This document shows positions 25,404 through 33,689 of a stretch of DNA of 64,000 nt, one piece after another. Each line of letters begins with the position of its first letter. Position 1 is the stretch's first letter. Below the pieces are notes generated by a model. It was not told where the DNA came from. It worked only from the letters and a program-made list of their open reading frames with translations, and made no database searches. The position numbers and the translations under genes were made by a program. Where the stretch lies: positions 1-64,000 of the forward strand of contig JBBRVW010000022.1 in NCBI GenBank assembly GCA_038246545.1, read 5' to 3'. Source of the stretch: JBBRVW01 sp038246545. GTDB lineage: Bacteria > Actinomycetota > Actinomycetes > JACCUZ01.

Positions 25404-25686
25404 GACGGGTGCGCTCTCGACGCTGGCGCATGAGCTCGCCCATCTCGTCCACGGTGGTCAGCTGACCTGCGCTCACAGCAGCCTCAGCCTCTCGGACGCG
25501 TGCGACGGCGTCCTCGTCGGCAAGCAGCTCGATCGTGGCCTCGAGGGAGTCCAGATCCTCGGCCGACATCAGCACTACGTACTCGCGACCGTTCCGGGTG
25601 ACATGGACTCGCTCGTGCGTGCGATCCACTTCGTCCGCGATCTCAGACAGCCGTGCCTTGACCTCAGACAGGGGCAGCGTGCTCAT
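25393..25686 (-). CDS. Phd/YefM-type antitoxin (family 2, intact)
   Basis: A 97-residue antitoxin with N-terminal MSTLPLSEVKARLSEIADEV and RVHVTRNGREYVVLMSAEDL (Phd/YefM DNA-binding fold), then an acidic helix and a basic end. The ATG directly abuts an 18-bp inverted repeat that contains the -10-like TATTCT, so the message is likely leaderless and the operon self-repressed. Pairs with the overlapping toxin. Confidence 0.85.
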   Translation of the reverse strand: MSTLPLSEVKARLSEIADEVDRTHERVHVTRNGREYVVLMSAEDLDSLEATIELLADEDAVARVREAEAAVSAGQLTTVDEMGELMRQRRERTRRGG

Positions 25687-25704
25687 AGACTAGAATAGTA
25701 GTCT
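25687..25704. promoter_or_regulatory. 18-bp inverted repeat, antitoxin operator with embedded -10
   Basis: AGACTA-GAATAG-TAGTCT is a perfect inverted repeat (6-bp arms) touching the antitoxin ATG. On the minus strand TATTCT at 25692-25697 is a good -10, placing the transcript start at about the ATG. The intact paralogue at 42.57 kb keeps the core GAATAGTAGTCT at the same distance, so the site is conserved and probably shared by both antitoxins. Confidence 0.65.
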
Positions 25705-25761
25705 GTCACAGCTCGAAGGACAAGCATCCACCGGGTCGGGGTCGGCTTGAGAGCGGGCCGA

Positions 25762-25835
25762 CCCGGAAGATAGAAGTCACCGGGCGTAGCCAACGCCCAA
25801 AATTGCGAAAGAACCGCTGGGAACAGAATGTCACG
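25762..25835. repeat. direct repeat, left copy (partner at 35452-35527)
   Basis: The sequence from GAAGATAGAAGTCACC through CAACGCCCAAAATTGCGAAA to GAACCGCTGGGAACAGAATG aligns with 35452-35527, including the shared block GAAAGAACCGCT. Identity is roughly three quarters over 70 bases in the same orientation. The left copy runs into the start of a truncated integrase; the right copy lies beside a tRNA-Phe. These may be old ends of related mobile elements. Confidence 0.5.
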
Positions 25836-26451
25836 GGGTGTGGAGCGAGCCGATCTCTGGACCACCGAGCAGCTGCGCACGTTCCTCGACGTCGCGGCCG
25901 GCCACCGGATCGGCGCCTTCTACCGTCTGGCCGCCTACACCGGGGCGCGCCGCGGCGAGCTCACGCACATGCGCTGGTCCGACCTCGACTTGGATGCCGC
26001 CGAGCTCACGATCAGCGGGTCAGCAGCCACCATCGGAGCCGTCCGTGTGGAGGGCACCACGAAGGGCGGTCGCTCGCGGGTGGTCAGCCTGGACGCCGGC
26101 ACCGTCGAGGTGATGAGGGCGCACCGGAAGGCGCAGCTCGCGGCCCGCACCTGGTGGCAGGACGGTGACAACCTGGTCTTCCTGCGTGAGGACGGCGCCC
26201 CGATGCACACCGATACCCCGACCGCGCTGATGCCCAAGTTCATCACCGCGGCCGGCTTGCCGCACACCCGGCTACACGACCTTCGACACCTGCACGCGAC
26301 GACCCTCTTGCTTGCCGGTGTACCCGTGCACGTTGTTGCAGCTCGTCTCGGCCATGCCGACCCGGCGATCACCCTGCGGGTCTACGCGCATGTGCCGCGT
26401 GAACAGGCGAGCGGTGTCGCCGACGTCTTCGCTACTGCCGTGGACGGCTGA
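25828..26451 (+). pseudogene. tyrosine site-specific integrase, catalytic domain only
   Basis: A 207-residue frame holding the complete C-terminal catalytic domain of a phage-type integrase: AYTGARRGELTHMRW (first Arg), LHDLRHLHATTLLLAG (His-x-x-Arg), ARLGHADPAITLRVYAHV (His and the nucleophilic Tyr). Integrases of this group normally have about 380 residues with N-terminal arm- and core-binding domains, which are absent; upstream DNA is the direct repeat instead. It is therefore most likely a 5'-truncated remnant marking a decayed element. Confidence 0.72.
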
Positions 26452-26490
26452 CCGACCGGCGCTTCCTTACCGTCGTCAGCCACGGATGCG

Positions 26491-26581
26491 GACGTGCTCA
26501 GAGTTGGAGGGCGACCTAGTCTTCTTCCGCGAGGACGGCTCACAGTTCGCGCATCGACACCCCGCACTACAGGTGTCTTGA
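26491..26581 (+). pseudogene. second, very short integrase remnant
   Basis: The frame reads EGDLVFFREDGSQFAHRHP, which matches GDNLVFLREDGAPMHTDTP of the integrase just upstream, both in protein and DNA. It is a fragment of another copy of the same gene family, followed at once by the 3' end of copA on the other strand. Confidence 0.5.
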
Positions 26582-28900
26582 GCGCAGGCGTAGGGCGTTG
26601 CTAATGACGCTCACGGACGACAGGGCCATCGCTGCTGCTGCGAGCATCGGTGAGAGCAGAAGCCCAAAGGCGGGGTAGAGGACTCCGGCGGCGATGGGGA
26701 TCCCTGCGACGTTGTAGATGAACGCGAAGACCAGGTTCTGGCGAATGTTGGACATGGTCGCCTGGGAGAGCTGGCGGGCGCGGACGATGCCGGTGAGGTC
26801 GCCTTTGAGGAGCGTGACTCCGGCGGATTCCATGGCGACGTCGGTGCCGGAACTCATGGCGAGGCCGACGTCGGCGGCGGCCAGGGCGGGTGCGTCGTTG
26901 ACGCCGTCGCCTGCCATGGCGACGACGCGGCCTTCTGCGCGGAGTTGTTTGACGATGTCGCTCTTGTGGTCGGGGAGCACGTCGGCTTCGACCCGGTCGA
27001 TGCCAAGGCGTCGTCCGACGGCCTGGGCGGTGACCTGGTTGTCGCCGGTCAGCATGACGACTTCGATGCCTTCGTCACGGAGCGCTTGGAGGGCGGCGGG
27101 GGTGGTGTCTTTGATGGGGTCGGCGATAGCAAAGATCGCGGCGACCTGGGTGTCGATGCTCATGAAGATCGCGGTTGCTCCGTCAGCGCGGAGCCGGTCA
27201 GCCTCCGGGGTCAGGGGGCCGGTCTCGAGCCCTTCACTGGACAGGTAGTTGGCGCTGCCGATCACGATCCGCTGGTTCTCGACGGTTCCGATGGCTCCCT
27301 TGCCTGTCGGGGAGTCGAAGTCGGTGACGTCCGGGATAGCAAGGCCCGCTTTGATGGCGGCGTTGACGATGGCGCGTGCGAGCGGGTGCTCGGAGTTGCG
27401 TTCGACTCCCGCCGCGAGCCGGAGGACCTCGTCGTCGGCGAACCCGGGGGAGGGCACGACCTGGGTGACCGACGGCTTCCCGTCGGTCAGGGTGCCGGTC
27501 TTGTCAACGACGAGTGTGGTGACCTTCTCCATCAGTTCGAGCGCCTCAGCATTCTTGATCAGGACACCGAGCCCCGCCCCTCTGCCGACGCCGACCATGA
27601 TCGAGACGGGTGTGGCGAGGCCGAGCGCACAGGGGCAGGCGATGATCAAAACGGCGACGGCGACGATGAGCGCGTGCGCGAGGCGGGGGTCGGGGCCGAT
27701 GGTGGCCCAGACAATGAACGCGATGACGGCGGCGGCGATGACGGCGGGGACGAACCAGGCCGCGACCCGGTCTGCCATCCGCTGGATCGGGGCCCGGGAC
27801 CGCTGGGCGTCGGCGACCATCTGCACGATCCGGGCAAGCATGGTGTCGCGCCCGATCTTGTCAGCGCGCATCACCAACGATCCGGTCTGGTTCAGGGTGC
27901 CACCGATGACGACGTCGCCGGCGGATTTGTTGGTCGGCATGGACTCGCCGGTCACAAGGGACTCGTCGAGGGAGGACCGTCCGTCCTCGACGGTCCCGTC
28001 GACCGGGACCTTCTCGCCGGGTCGGACGCGGAGCCGGTCCCCGATCTGCACCTGGTCGAGGGTGACCTCGTCCTCGGCCCCGTCGGCTGCGACCCGGTGA
28101 GCGGTCTTCGGGGTCAGGTCGAGCAACGCCTTGATCGCACCGGAGGTCTGTTCGCGGGCGCGCAGCTCGAGGACCTGTCCGAGCAGGACGAGAGTGGTGA
28201 TGACGGCTGCGGCTTCGAAGTAGACGTCGACCGCTCCGTCCATGCGGAACGCGTCGGGGAAGATCCCGGGGGCGATGGTGGCGATGACGCTGAACAGCCA
28301 GGCGACGCCGGTACCCATCGCGATGAGCGTGAACATGTTCAATTTCATGGTCCGGACCGAGGTCCAGCCGCGCTGAAAGAACGGGAAGCCTCCCCACAGG
28401 ACTACCGGAGTGGCGAGCACGAGCTGGACCCAGGTGGATGCCCTGGGCGAAACAAGGTTGTGGATCGCCGGGATCAGGTCCCCACCCATGCCCAGAATGA
28501 GAACCGGGACCGACAAGACCAGCGAGATCCAGAACCGACGGGTCATGTCTGTGAGTTCAGCGCTCGGCCCGGTGTCGGCGGTCACCGTGACCGGTTCCAG
28601 GGCCATCCCGCAGATCGGGCACGCCCCTGGGCCGGGCTGTCGGATCTCGGGGTGCATCGGACAGGTCCACTCGGTGACCGCGCTCTCCGACGATGGCGCA
28701 GCAGCCTCGAGGCCCCGTCCGAGGTAGATCTCGGGGCTGGCCGCGAATTTCGCCTGGCAGTGGCCCGAGCAGAAATGGAACGCCCGCCCGTTGTAGTCGG
28801 CGACGGGTGCGCTGCCGGCCGGGTCGACGTCCATCCCACAGACGGGATCCTTCACAGCTGGTCGCGCCTGCGCTGCATGGTGCTCCGTGTGGCTACTCAT
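26567..28900 (-). CDS. copA: copper-translocating P1B-type ATPase with YHS and heavy-metal-binding domains
   Basis: A 777-residue inner-membrane Cu(I) export pump. In order: a YHS domain (VKDPVCGMDV ... FHFCSGHCQAKF), a heavy-metal-binding domain (CPMHPEIRQPGPGACPICGM), then the P-type core with the CPC ion motif (ACPCALG), phosphorylation site DKTGT, the TGES actuator loop, the SEHPLA nucleotide site and the GDGVNDAPA hinge. About eight membrane segments. It is last of a copper operon after DUF2933, DUF305 and DUF6153 genes but also has its own promoter with a CsoR-like palindrome. The ATG lies about where transcription should start, so the message may be leaderless. Confidence 0.93.
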   Translation of the reverse strand: MSSHTEHHAAQARPAVKDPVCGMDVDPAGSAPVADYNGRAFHFCSGHCQAKFAASPEIYLGRGLEAAAPSSESAVTEWTCPMHPEIRQPGPGACPICGMALEPVTVTADTGPSAELTDMTRRFWISLVLSVPVLILGMGGDLIPAIHNLVSPRASTWVQLVLATPVVLWGGFPFFQRGWTSVRTMKLNMFTLIAMGTGVAWLFSVIATIAPGIFPDAFRMDGAVDVYFEAAAVITTLVLLGQVLELRAREQTSGAIKALLDLTPKTAHRVAADGAEDEVTLDQVQIGDRLRVRPGEKVPVDGTVEDGRSSLDESLVTGESMPTNKSAGDVVIGGTLNQTGSLVMRADKIGRDTMLARIVQMVADAQRSRAPIQRMADRVAAWFVPAVIAAAVIAFIVWATIGPDPRLAHALIVAVAVLIIACPCALGLATPVSIMVGVGRGAGLGVLIKNAEALELMEKVTTLVVDKTGTLTDGKPSVTQVVPSPGFADDEVLRLAAGVERNSEHPLARAIVNAAIKAGLAIPDVTDFDSPTGKGAIGTVENQRIVIGSANYLSSEGLETGPLTPEADRLRADGATAIFMSIDTQVAAIFAIADPIKDTTPAALQALRDEGIEVVMLTGDNQVTAQAVGRRLGIDRVEADVLPDHKSDIVKQLRAEGRVVAMAGDGVNDAPALAAADVGLAMSSGTDVAMESAGVTLLKGDLTGIVRARQLSQATMSNIRQNLVFAFIYNVAGIPIAAGVLYPAFGLLLSPMLAAAAMALSSVSVISNALRLRSRHL

Positions 28901-28906
28901 ACCTCC

Positions 28907-28934
28907 ACTATACCCCCATGGGGTATAATGTCAA
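28907..28934 (-). promoter_or_regulatory. copA promoter with CsoR-like operator
   Basis: On the minus strand TTGACA (28929-28934), a 16-bp spacer and TATAGT (28907-28912) form a strong promoter. Nested in it is TATACCCC-CAT-GGGGTATA (28909-28927), an 8-bp-arm palindrome of the CsoR copper-repressor type. The -10 ends 6 bases before the start codon and GGAGGT abuts the ATG with no spacing, which argues for a leaderless transcript. No csoR gene is in the window. Confidence 0.75.
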
Positions 28935-28992
28935 GGGCTGGAGACCCCGCCGGAACCGGTCCCGAGCGGGTCTTTACGGCTGGTCGATGCGC

Positions 28993-29220
28993 TCATGGGG
29001 ACCCGTCACGCTTCGCAGTGTCGCGCTTCGTCGTGTCTCGGTCGCGCGTGGATTCGCTGCTCTGACCGCCGTGCATCCCGCCCATGCCGCGCATCATGAA
29101 GGACATCATCAGCGGGCAGGCCAGCAGGAACAGGTACGGGACCGGAAGCCCGGCCCACACCGCAATCGCGGCCCCGGCAACGAGGGCCAAGGCGTACATC
29201 GGGTACTTGTCCTTTTCCAT
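28993..29220 (-). CDS. DUF2933-type small membrane protein
   Basis: A 75-residue protein with one or two hydrophobic segments (MYALALVAGAAIAVWAGLPV, PYLFLLACPLMMSFMM) and a Met/His-rich RGMGGMHGG stretch followed by a charged tail. Size, the LACPLMM motif and the operon context match DUF2933 proteins found with copper ATPases. The Met/His/Cys residues could bind copper in the periplasm or membrane. I chose the ATG at 29220; upstream in-frame sequence is out of character. Confidence 0.7.
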   Translation of the reverse strand: MEKDKYPMYALALVAGAAIAVWAGLPVPYLFLLACPLMMSFMMRGMGGMHGGQSSESTRDRDTTKRDTAKRDGSP

Positions 29221-29565
29221 GGCTGCGAGCCTGTCGACCGTTGGTTCAGGCGGTTTACGCCTACTTGAACGTAGGCCCGCCGCCGGTGGGTGGCATGGGC
29301 CGTAAGTCCCGCGCACGCCCTCAAAGGTCGTGCGGCTTCATCTGCGGCGAACCCTGTGCGCCAAGGGCCGCCATGTTGGACGCAGGGCGCCGCGTCTACC
29401 GTCCGAGCCGACGGTGAACAGTCGGGGTGAGAGGCGACACCAGCGGTCATCAGGCTGGTCCCAGCGAAGAGCCGGCGTGCTCTCACGGCTTCTGCCGAGT
29501 AGTGGACGGGACCCAGTCGGCTGCCACGTGGACGGGAATCGCGACAGCCGACCGGACCTCGGGGG

Positions 29566-30129
29566 TCAGGACTTGAGAAGGTCCTTCATCGCGGCGATCT
29601 CGGCGGCCTGATCGGCCTCGATCTTCTTCGCGAGGGCGATCGCGTCCGAGTTCTCTCCGTCGGACTTTTCGGTCTTCGCCATCTCGATGGCACCGGTGTG
29701 GTGCTCGATCATCATGGTGAGGAACATCCGGTCGAACATGGCACCGGAACTTCCATCGAGCGTCATCATCTCGTCGTCGCTCATCATGCCCGGCATCGAA
29801 TCCATGTCCATGCCGTTCATCCCGGACCCGGACTTTCCGTCCTTGCCCCAGTCCTTCAGCCAGCCAGACATCGTGGCAATCTCCGGGCCTTGAGCAGCCT
29901 CGATCTTGGCTGCCAGTTCCTTCACTGCGGGCGAGGACGCGTTCGTCTTCGCGAACTTCGCCATCCGTACCGCCTGCTCGTGGTGCGGAATCATGGACTG
30001 GGCGAACGTCACGTCGGCGTTATTGAACGAGCTGCTGCTCGTGCTGCCGGAACTGCTGCTACCGCCGCATGCAGACAACGCGAGCGCTGCCACGACGGCA
30101 ACAACTATCAAACTGATGAAACGCTTCAT
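29566..30129 (-). CDS. DUF305 family copper-associated lipoprotein
   Basis: A 187-residue exported lipoprotein. The signal peptide ends in the lipobox LSAC around residue 20, followed by a Ser/Gly linker. Two DUF305 (ferritin-like four-helix) repeats follow: FAQSMIPHHEQAVRMAKFA and FLTMMIEHHTGAIEMAKTEK, each with the HH metal pair, separated by a Met-rich loop (GMNGMDMDSMPGMM). The ATG at 30129 is preceded by AGGAG at eight bases. DUF305 proteins are linked to copper tolerance; this one sits in a copper operon upstream of CopA. Confidence 0.88.
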   Translation of the reverse strand: MKRFISLIVVAVVAALALSACGGSSSSGSTSSSSFNNADVTFAQSMIPHHEQAVRMAKFAKTNASSPAVKELAAKIEAAQGPEIATMSGWLKDWGKDGKSGSGMNGMDMDSMPGMMSDDEMMTLDGSSGAMFDRMFLTMMIEHHTGAIEMAKTEKSDGENSDAIALAKKIEADQAAEIAAMKDLLKS

Positions 30130-30215
30130 GTGAGAGCTCCTGAGGGGTCTGTCGAAGAAGATGTGGGCGCGCAAGTACAACGGACCGCCCGACAAGCGGG
30201 AGGTCCGCTGACCGC

Positions 30216-30680
30216 TCAGCAGCGCTGAATCGACAGACGGAACAGAGAAGGCGCATCAGGGCGACGACCGACCTGACTCAGCGCCCGAGCCGGACGGGCG
30301 AACACCCACAGGCCCGACTGGACCCGGCAGGTCGACAAGAGCCTGAGCAACGCGATCAGCGCAATCGACAAGATCGCGACACACATTCCTGCCATGCCCA
30401 TGTCCATCAACCGGTGACCGGCAACGACCACCGTCGACGCCACCGCAGAACCGGCTTCGTGAGCGACGCCCGACATGGACGTGTGAACAGCCCCGCCCAC
30501 TCCCATCACAGACTCAGACAAGGACGCTTCTGCCATCGGGCCCATGCCCGCGGTGCCGTGGCTGCCCAAGCCCTGCATACCCAGGCCGTGCATACCCAAC
30601 AGACCAGCCAGGAGCACGAGCATGCCCCCGGCCCACACGGCGCGCCGCGCCGAGGGTCCACGGCGTCGCTGAGTCGTCAT
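30216..30680 (-). CDS. DUF6153 family membrane protein
   Basis: A 154-residue protein with an N-terminal helix (GGMLVLLAGLLGMHGLGMQG) and a central one (AGMCVAILSIALIALLRLLS), joined by a Met/His/Gly-rich loop. This matches DUF6153 proteins, which accompany DUF305 genes in actinobacteria. The loop could bind copper. ATG at 30680, preceded by GGGGGG. It is the first gene of the copper-resistance operon. Confidence 0.75.
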   Translation of the reverse strand: MTTQRRRGPSARRAVWAGGMLVLLAGLLGMHGLGMQGLGSHGTAGMGPMAEASLSESVMGVGGAVHTSMSGVAHEAGSAVASTVVVAGHRLMDMGMAGMCVAILSIALIALLRLLSTCRVQSGLWVFARPARALSQVGRRPDAPSLFRLSIQRC

Positions 30681-30799
30681 CACCCCCCAGTGTACGAACT
30701 CCAACCGGCTCCAGCGTCCCGGCTGCGGTGGTGACCACAGGCACGACCAAGGTCCCTGGCGGACCCTCCCGCCGAGGCCATCATCGCGGTGGAGGGAAC

Positions 30800-30870
30800 A
30801 TGAGCAGCGTCGTCCGCTGGTTCGTCGTCGTCGTCCTCACGGTCCACGGCCTGATCCACCTGATGGGTCA
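30800..30870 (+). pseudogene. N-terminal fragment of a membrane protein
   Basis: Starts MSSVVRWFVVVVLTVHGLIH LMG, the typical first helix of a small actinobacterial membrane protein family (VVLxxHGLIHLMG), and then runs at once into the antisense of the DUF2071 gene. Only one of several expected helices remains. RBS-like GGAGG precedes the ATG. A truncation at about 30870 is the simplest reading. Confidence 0.5.
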
Positions 30871-31623
30871 GGAGCGCCGAGGACGGGTCGCGTCTCCGGG
30901 GAACCCGAACTGGGTACGCACGCCGGGGCTGAATGCCACGTGATCGGGCAGGCGGGCGGCCAGGTCGGGCAGCCCCACTGACGCCAGCAGCCCGTCGTCG
31001 AGCTCGAGCACCTCCGCGTCGTGCACCGGCCAGACCTCGTGGCGATTAGGGACATACAACGTCCGTCCCCACCAGCGCACATGCAGTCCCCAGCGTGCGC
31101 TCACGAAGTCGTCCAGCCTGGTGCGCTGACGTCTCGCTCCTGCGCGGACCACGACGTGGCTCTCCATCCCTCTCCCCGGACAGCGAAGGCGCGCGTCGTA
31201 CGCGTGCACGTCGCCGCTCGCCCGGTAGCGCATGCGTGCCCAGCGGTAGGGCAACCCGAACGCCGCGAGCGCACCGACCACGACCGCCGCCCGGTCGGTG
31301 TCGAGGCTCAGGAACACGATGCCGCGGCGTCCAGTGTCATCGACCGAGTAGAGCCGCACGTTGGTCTCGAGGAACGACCCGAACCATGGGACTCCGGGAC
31401 CGCGCAAGATTCCCGCGCCGACCATCCGGAACGGGATCAGCCCCACGTAGGTGACACCGTCAAGGATGTCCGGTCGGACGCCGGGTGGCATCCGGTGAGC
31501 GACCTCCTCCGGGTCAACGGCCCAGTGCATGAAGGTCAGGTCCCGCCAGCTCTGGTTCATCATCACTGGCCCGGTCAGCTCCGGCGCGTCCGAGGAGACA
31601 GGCTCGACGCCGGAGTGACTCAC
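30868..31623 (-). CDS. DUF2071 (YqjF-like) family protein
   Basis: A 251-residue cytoplasmic protein of the DUF2071 family, related in fold to acetoacetate decarboxylase. Family marks are the N-terminal NQSWRDLTFMHWAVDPEEVA, the VGLIPFRM block, FLETNVRLYSVDDTGRRGIV and the C-terminal SPGVRTQFGFP. The enzymatic role of the family is unproven. Its 3' end cuts into the remnant of a plus-strand membrane-protein gene, which suggests that it arrived by recombination. Confidence 0.82.
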   Translation of the reverse strand: MSHSGVEPVSSDAPELTGPVMMNQSWRDLTFMHWAVDPEEVAHRMPPGVRPDILDGVTYVGLIPFRMVGAGILRGPGVPWFGSFLETNVRLYSVDDTGRRGIVFLSLDTDRAAVVVGALAAFGLPYRWARMRYRASGDVHAYDARLRCPGRGMESHVVVRAGARRQRTRLDDFVSARWGLHVRWWGRTLYVPNRHEVWPVHDAEVLELDDGLLASVGLPDLAARLPDHVAFSPGVRTQFGFPGDATRPRRS

Positions 31624-31825
31624 GCTTTCACCCTAAACGGACCACGGAAGGCCGGTCCGGGACGAAGCCGGACCCGCCCATTTCGGAGCGTGCGGGGTCC
31701 GGGCCGGGCACACCGCAGGAGGGCTCACACCGCCGCGATGGGGCAGCCCCTCGACGTCGATCGAGATGCTCGCACTGCGCCAGAGCGGCGGAGCCCGCGG
31801 CGTCACCGGTCATGGCTGAGCCGTC

Positions 31826-32248
31826 TTAGATGGACGGCCCGACCAAGGCACCGTCGGCGCTGGCACGCGGCGCACCATCGGTGGACACGATGTCCTTGCC
31901 AAGCGGGAACAGCGAGATCGGGATCAGCTTGAAGTTGGCCAAGCCCAGGGGTATTCCGATGACGGTGACGCACAGGAGGACTCCGGTGACGGCATGTCCG
32001 ATCGCAAGCCAGAGTCCCGAGAGGATGAACCAGAAGACGTTGCCGATTCCTGAGGCAGCGCCCGCACCCGGCTTCTTCATCACGGTGCGCCCGAACGGCC
32101 AGAGCGCGAAGAGCCCGATGCGGAACGACGCGAGGCCGAATGGGATTCCGATGACGGTAATGCACCAGAGGACGCCGACGAACATGTAGGCAAGGAACAT
32201 CCAGAACCCGGAGAGCACGAGCCACAGCACATTCAGTACCAGCCGCAC
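31826..32248 (-). CDS. YccF domain-containing membrane protein
   Basis: A 140-residue inner-membrane protein with two YccF repeats. Each holds a hydrophobic pair and the motif CITVIGIPFGLASFRIGLFA in the first and CVTVIGIPLGLANFKLIPIS in the second. Four membrane segments are predicted (around residues 5-30, 35-55, 72-92 and 95-115). Starts at GTG. The role of YccF proteins is unknown. The C-terminal tail is polar and unconserved. Confidence 0.85.
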   Translation of the reverse strand: MRLVLNVLWLVLSGFWMFLAYMFVGVLWCITVIGIPFGLASFRIGLFALWPFGRTVMKKPGAGAASGIGNVFWFILSGLWLAIGHAVTGVLLCVTVIGIPLGLANFKLIPISLFPLGKDIVSTDGAPRASADGALVGPSI

Positions 32249-32360
32249 GTTCGCTCCCCGTTTGCCCTTTCGCTTCGCTCACCGTCTCATGCCTCATCGG
32301 CGTGTCGGTTGCGAAACGCCCAGCCGCTTCCCGGCGCCCCTGCTCACATGCTGCAGGGCT

Positions 32361-32416
32361 CGACCCCGCCGCCCAGCCCGCGCGGTGAGCTCGTCCAGTG
32401 CGGCGATGACCTCGCC
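32361..32416 (-). pseudogene. last codons of a second Fic-type C-terminus
   Basis: The minus strand reads GEVIAALDELTARAGRR, matching the end of the Fic-tail remnant at 17.59 kb (REVMAALDEFAARAGRR) but not the end of the full-length Fic gene directly upstream. It is probably a leftover of a different Fic gene that was replaced here. Confidence 0.4.
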
Positions 32417-32424
32417 TCATGGAC

Positions 32425-33450
32425 TCAGGTTGCCTTTGGCCGGCGTCGGTGTTTGTAGCGCTTGTATGCCTGCACGGATCTTCGGGAGCTGCGCCAGGTG
32501 CCGTCGGTGCTCTGGACCGCGTGGAGCCGGCCGCGCTGGGCGGCCTGGCGCAACGCCGCGACGGTGAAGTCGTCGTCTGCGAGTGCCGCCAGGGGCACGA
32601 GCCGGGCTGGCCCAGCGACGCTCGGGACGATGAACAGGTTGAGGTTGTCGAGCATGGCTCGAGCGATCAGCTCGCCGAGCGGACCGAAGTCGCCGCCGTC
32701 GGCCTTGACGAGGGCCGTGAGGTAGGCATCCCGTTGCTTCTTGACGATGACGACCGGCGGATAGCCCAGGCGGACCAACACGAGGTTCAGCGCCAGGCGA
32801 CCGCTGCGCCCGTTGCCGTCGATGAAGGGGTGCACCCCCTCGAAGTGGCCGTGCAGCCGCGCGAGCTGCTCAGGGAGGGGTTCGCGTACTGCTGCAGGTC
32901 TGCGCAGGCCGGCGCCGGTCGAGTTCACCGCGTCCACCCAGCCCGCGATTTCTGCGGGAACTTCGTTCCAGGGGGGCGGGGTCATCCCGCCGTGGAAGGG
33001 CGCGATGTCGTGCCGGCGCCAGTTGCCAGGGCCCTCCTCGGGTGTTGCCGTCTCGTGCGGTGCGACCTCCCATACGGCGCTCATCGCGGTGTGGTGGATG
33101 CGCCGCACCTCGTTGAGGCTGATCAACCCGTCAGTGGTCCACTCGTCTGGTTCGAGGGCCTGGCTGTAGACCCACTGAGCTGCCTTGGCGTAGCCGGTGA
33201 CCTCGTTGTATTCCTTGAGCGGTTTCGCGCCGACCGCACGCCCCTGGTCGAGCAACTCGGCGACCTCGCGCATGACCAGCGTGTTGCCTTCGAGGGCTGT
33301 GGAGTGGTGCGCCTCCTGGTGCCAGATGTCCGCCCAGATGGACTCGGACTCCTTGGGAGAGGGGAGTCCGCCGAGCCGGGTTTGCAGCTCGTGGATCGCG
33401 GCGTCGAGGCGGGCATACACCGTGGCCCTGCCTGGTCGGCCTCGTGCCAT
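32425..33450 (-). CDS. Fic family protein (AMPylase-type, class II autoinhibited)
   Basis: A 341-residue Fic-fold protein. The catalytic motif HPFIDGNGRSGR carries the essential His and the phosphate-binding GNGR. Near residue 50 HSTALEGN fits the [S/T]xxxE[G/N] inhibitory helix, so the enzyme is self-inhibited in the class II manner. The C-terminal AALRQAAQRGRLHAVQ ... WRSSRRSVQAY part resembles a small HTH. Such enzymes usually AMPylate a target such as DNA gyrase. Start chosen at the ATG at 33450, just before the conserved RATVYARLDAAIHELQ. An AT-rich palindrome lies upstream. Confidence 0.9.
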   Translation of the reverse strand: MARGRPGRATVYARLDAAIHELQTRLGGLPSPKESESIWADIWHQEAHHSTALEGNTLVMREVAELLDQGRAVGAKPLKEYNEVTGYAKAAQWVYSQALEPDEWTTDGLISLNEVRRIHHTAMSAVWEVAPHETATPEEGPGNWRRHDIAPFHGGMTPPPWNEVPAEIAGWVDAVNSTGAGLRRPAAVREPLPEQLARLHGHFEGVHPFIDGNGRSGRLALNLVLVRLGYPPVVIVKKQRDAYLTALVKADGGDFGPLGELIARAMLDNLNLFIVPSVAGPARLVPLAALADDDFTVAALRQAAQRGRLHAVQSTDGTWRSSRRSVQAYKRYKHRRRPKAT

Positions 33451-33548
33451 GACTTTCGCCTGCCTCCCCGGTCCGGCGCGTCCACACCGATATGGACACA
33501 CCAAGTTGAGTAGCTCATCGCTGAGCTAATCGAACTTATCAGGTTCAG

Positions 33549-33600
33549 CAGCTAGTTGATATGTCTTGCGAGTAGACTAAATGAACATATCAACTAGCTG
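33549..33600. promoter_or_regulatory. long AT-rich inverted repeat upstream of the Fic gene
   Basis: CAGCTAGTTGATATGT (33549-33564) and its exact complement ACATATCAACTAGCTG (33585-33600) flank 20 bases. Sixteen perfect pairs in AT-rich DNA stand out in a 70% G+C region. The site lies 100 bp upstream of the Fic start codon. It could be an operator for a dimeric regulator, perhaps the HTH tail of Fic itself, or a terminator-like hairpin. Confidence 0.6.
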
Positions 33601-33689
33601 TGCCCAGCCGCGCGACGCGTCTCACCTGGACCGAGTCTGGCCAGACGCCGGGCCTAGGGAATCGTCTAGTAGCGGCGATTGACGCGGGA

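Noticed and set aside
32425..33450. Full-length Fic gene as 3'-truncated because a Fic-type tail lies just beyond its stop
   Set aside because: Its own C-terminus (QRGRLHAVQ ... RRSVQAYKRYK) matches the ending of a known Fic subgroup as I remember it; the nearby tail belongs to another Fic type.
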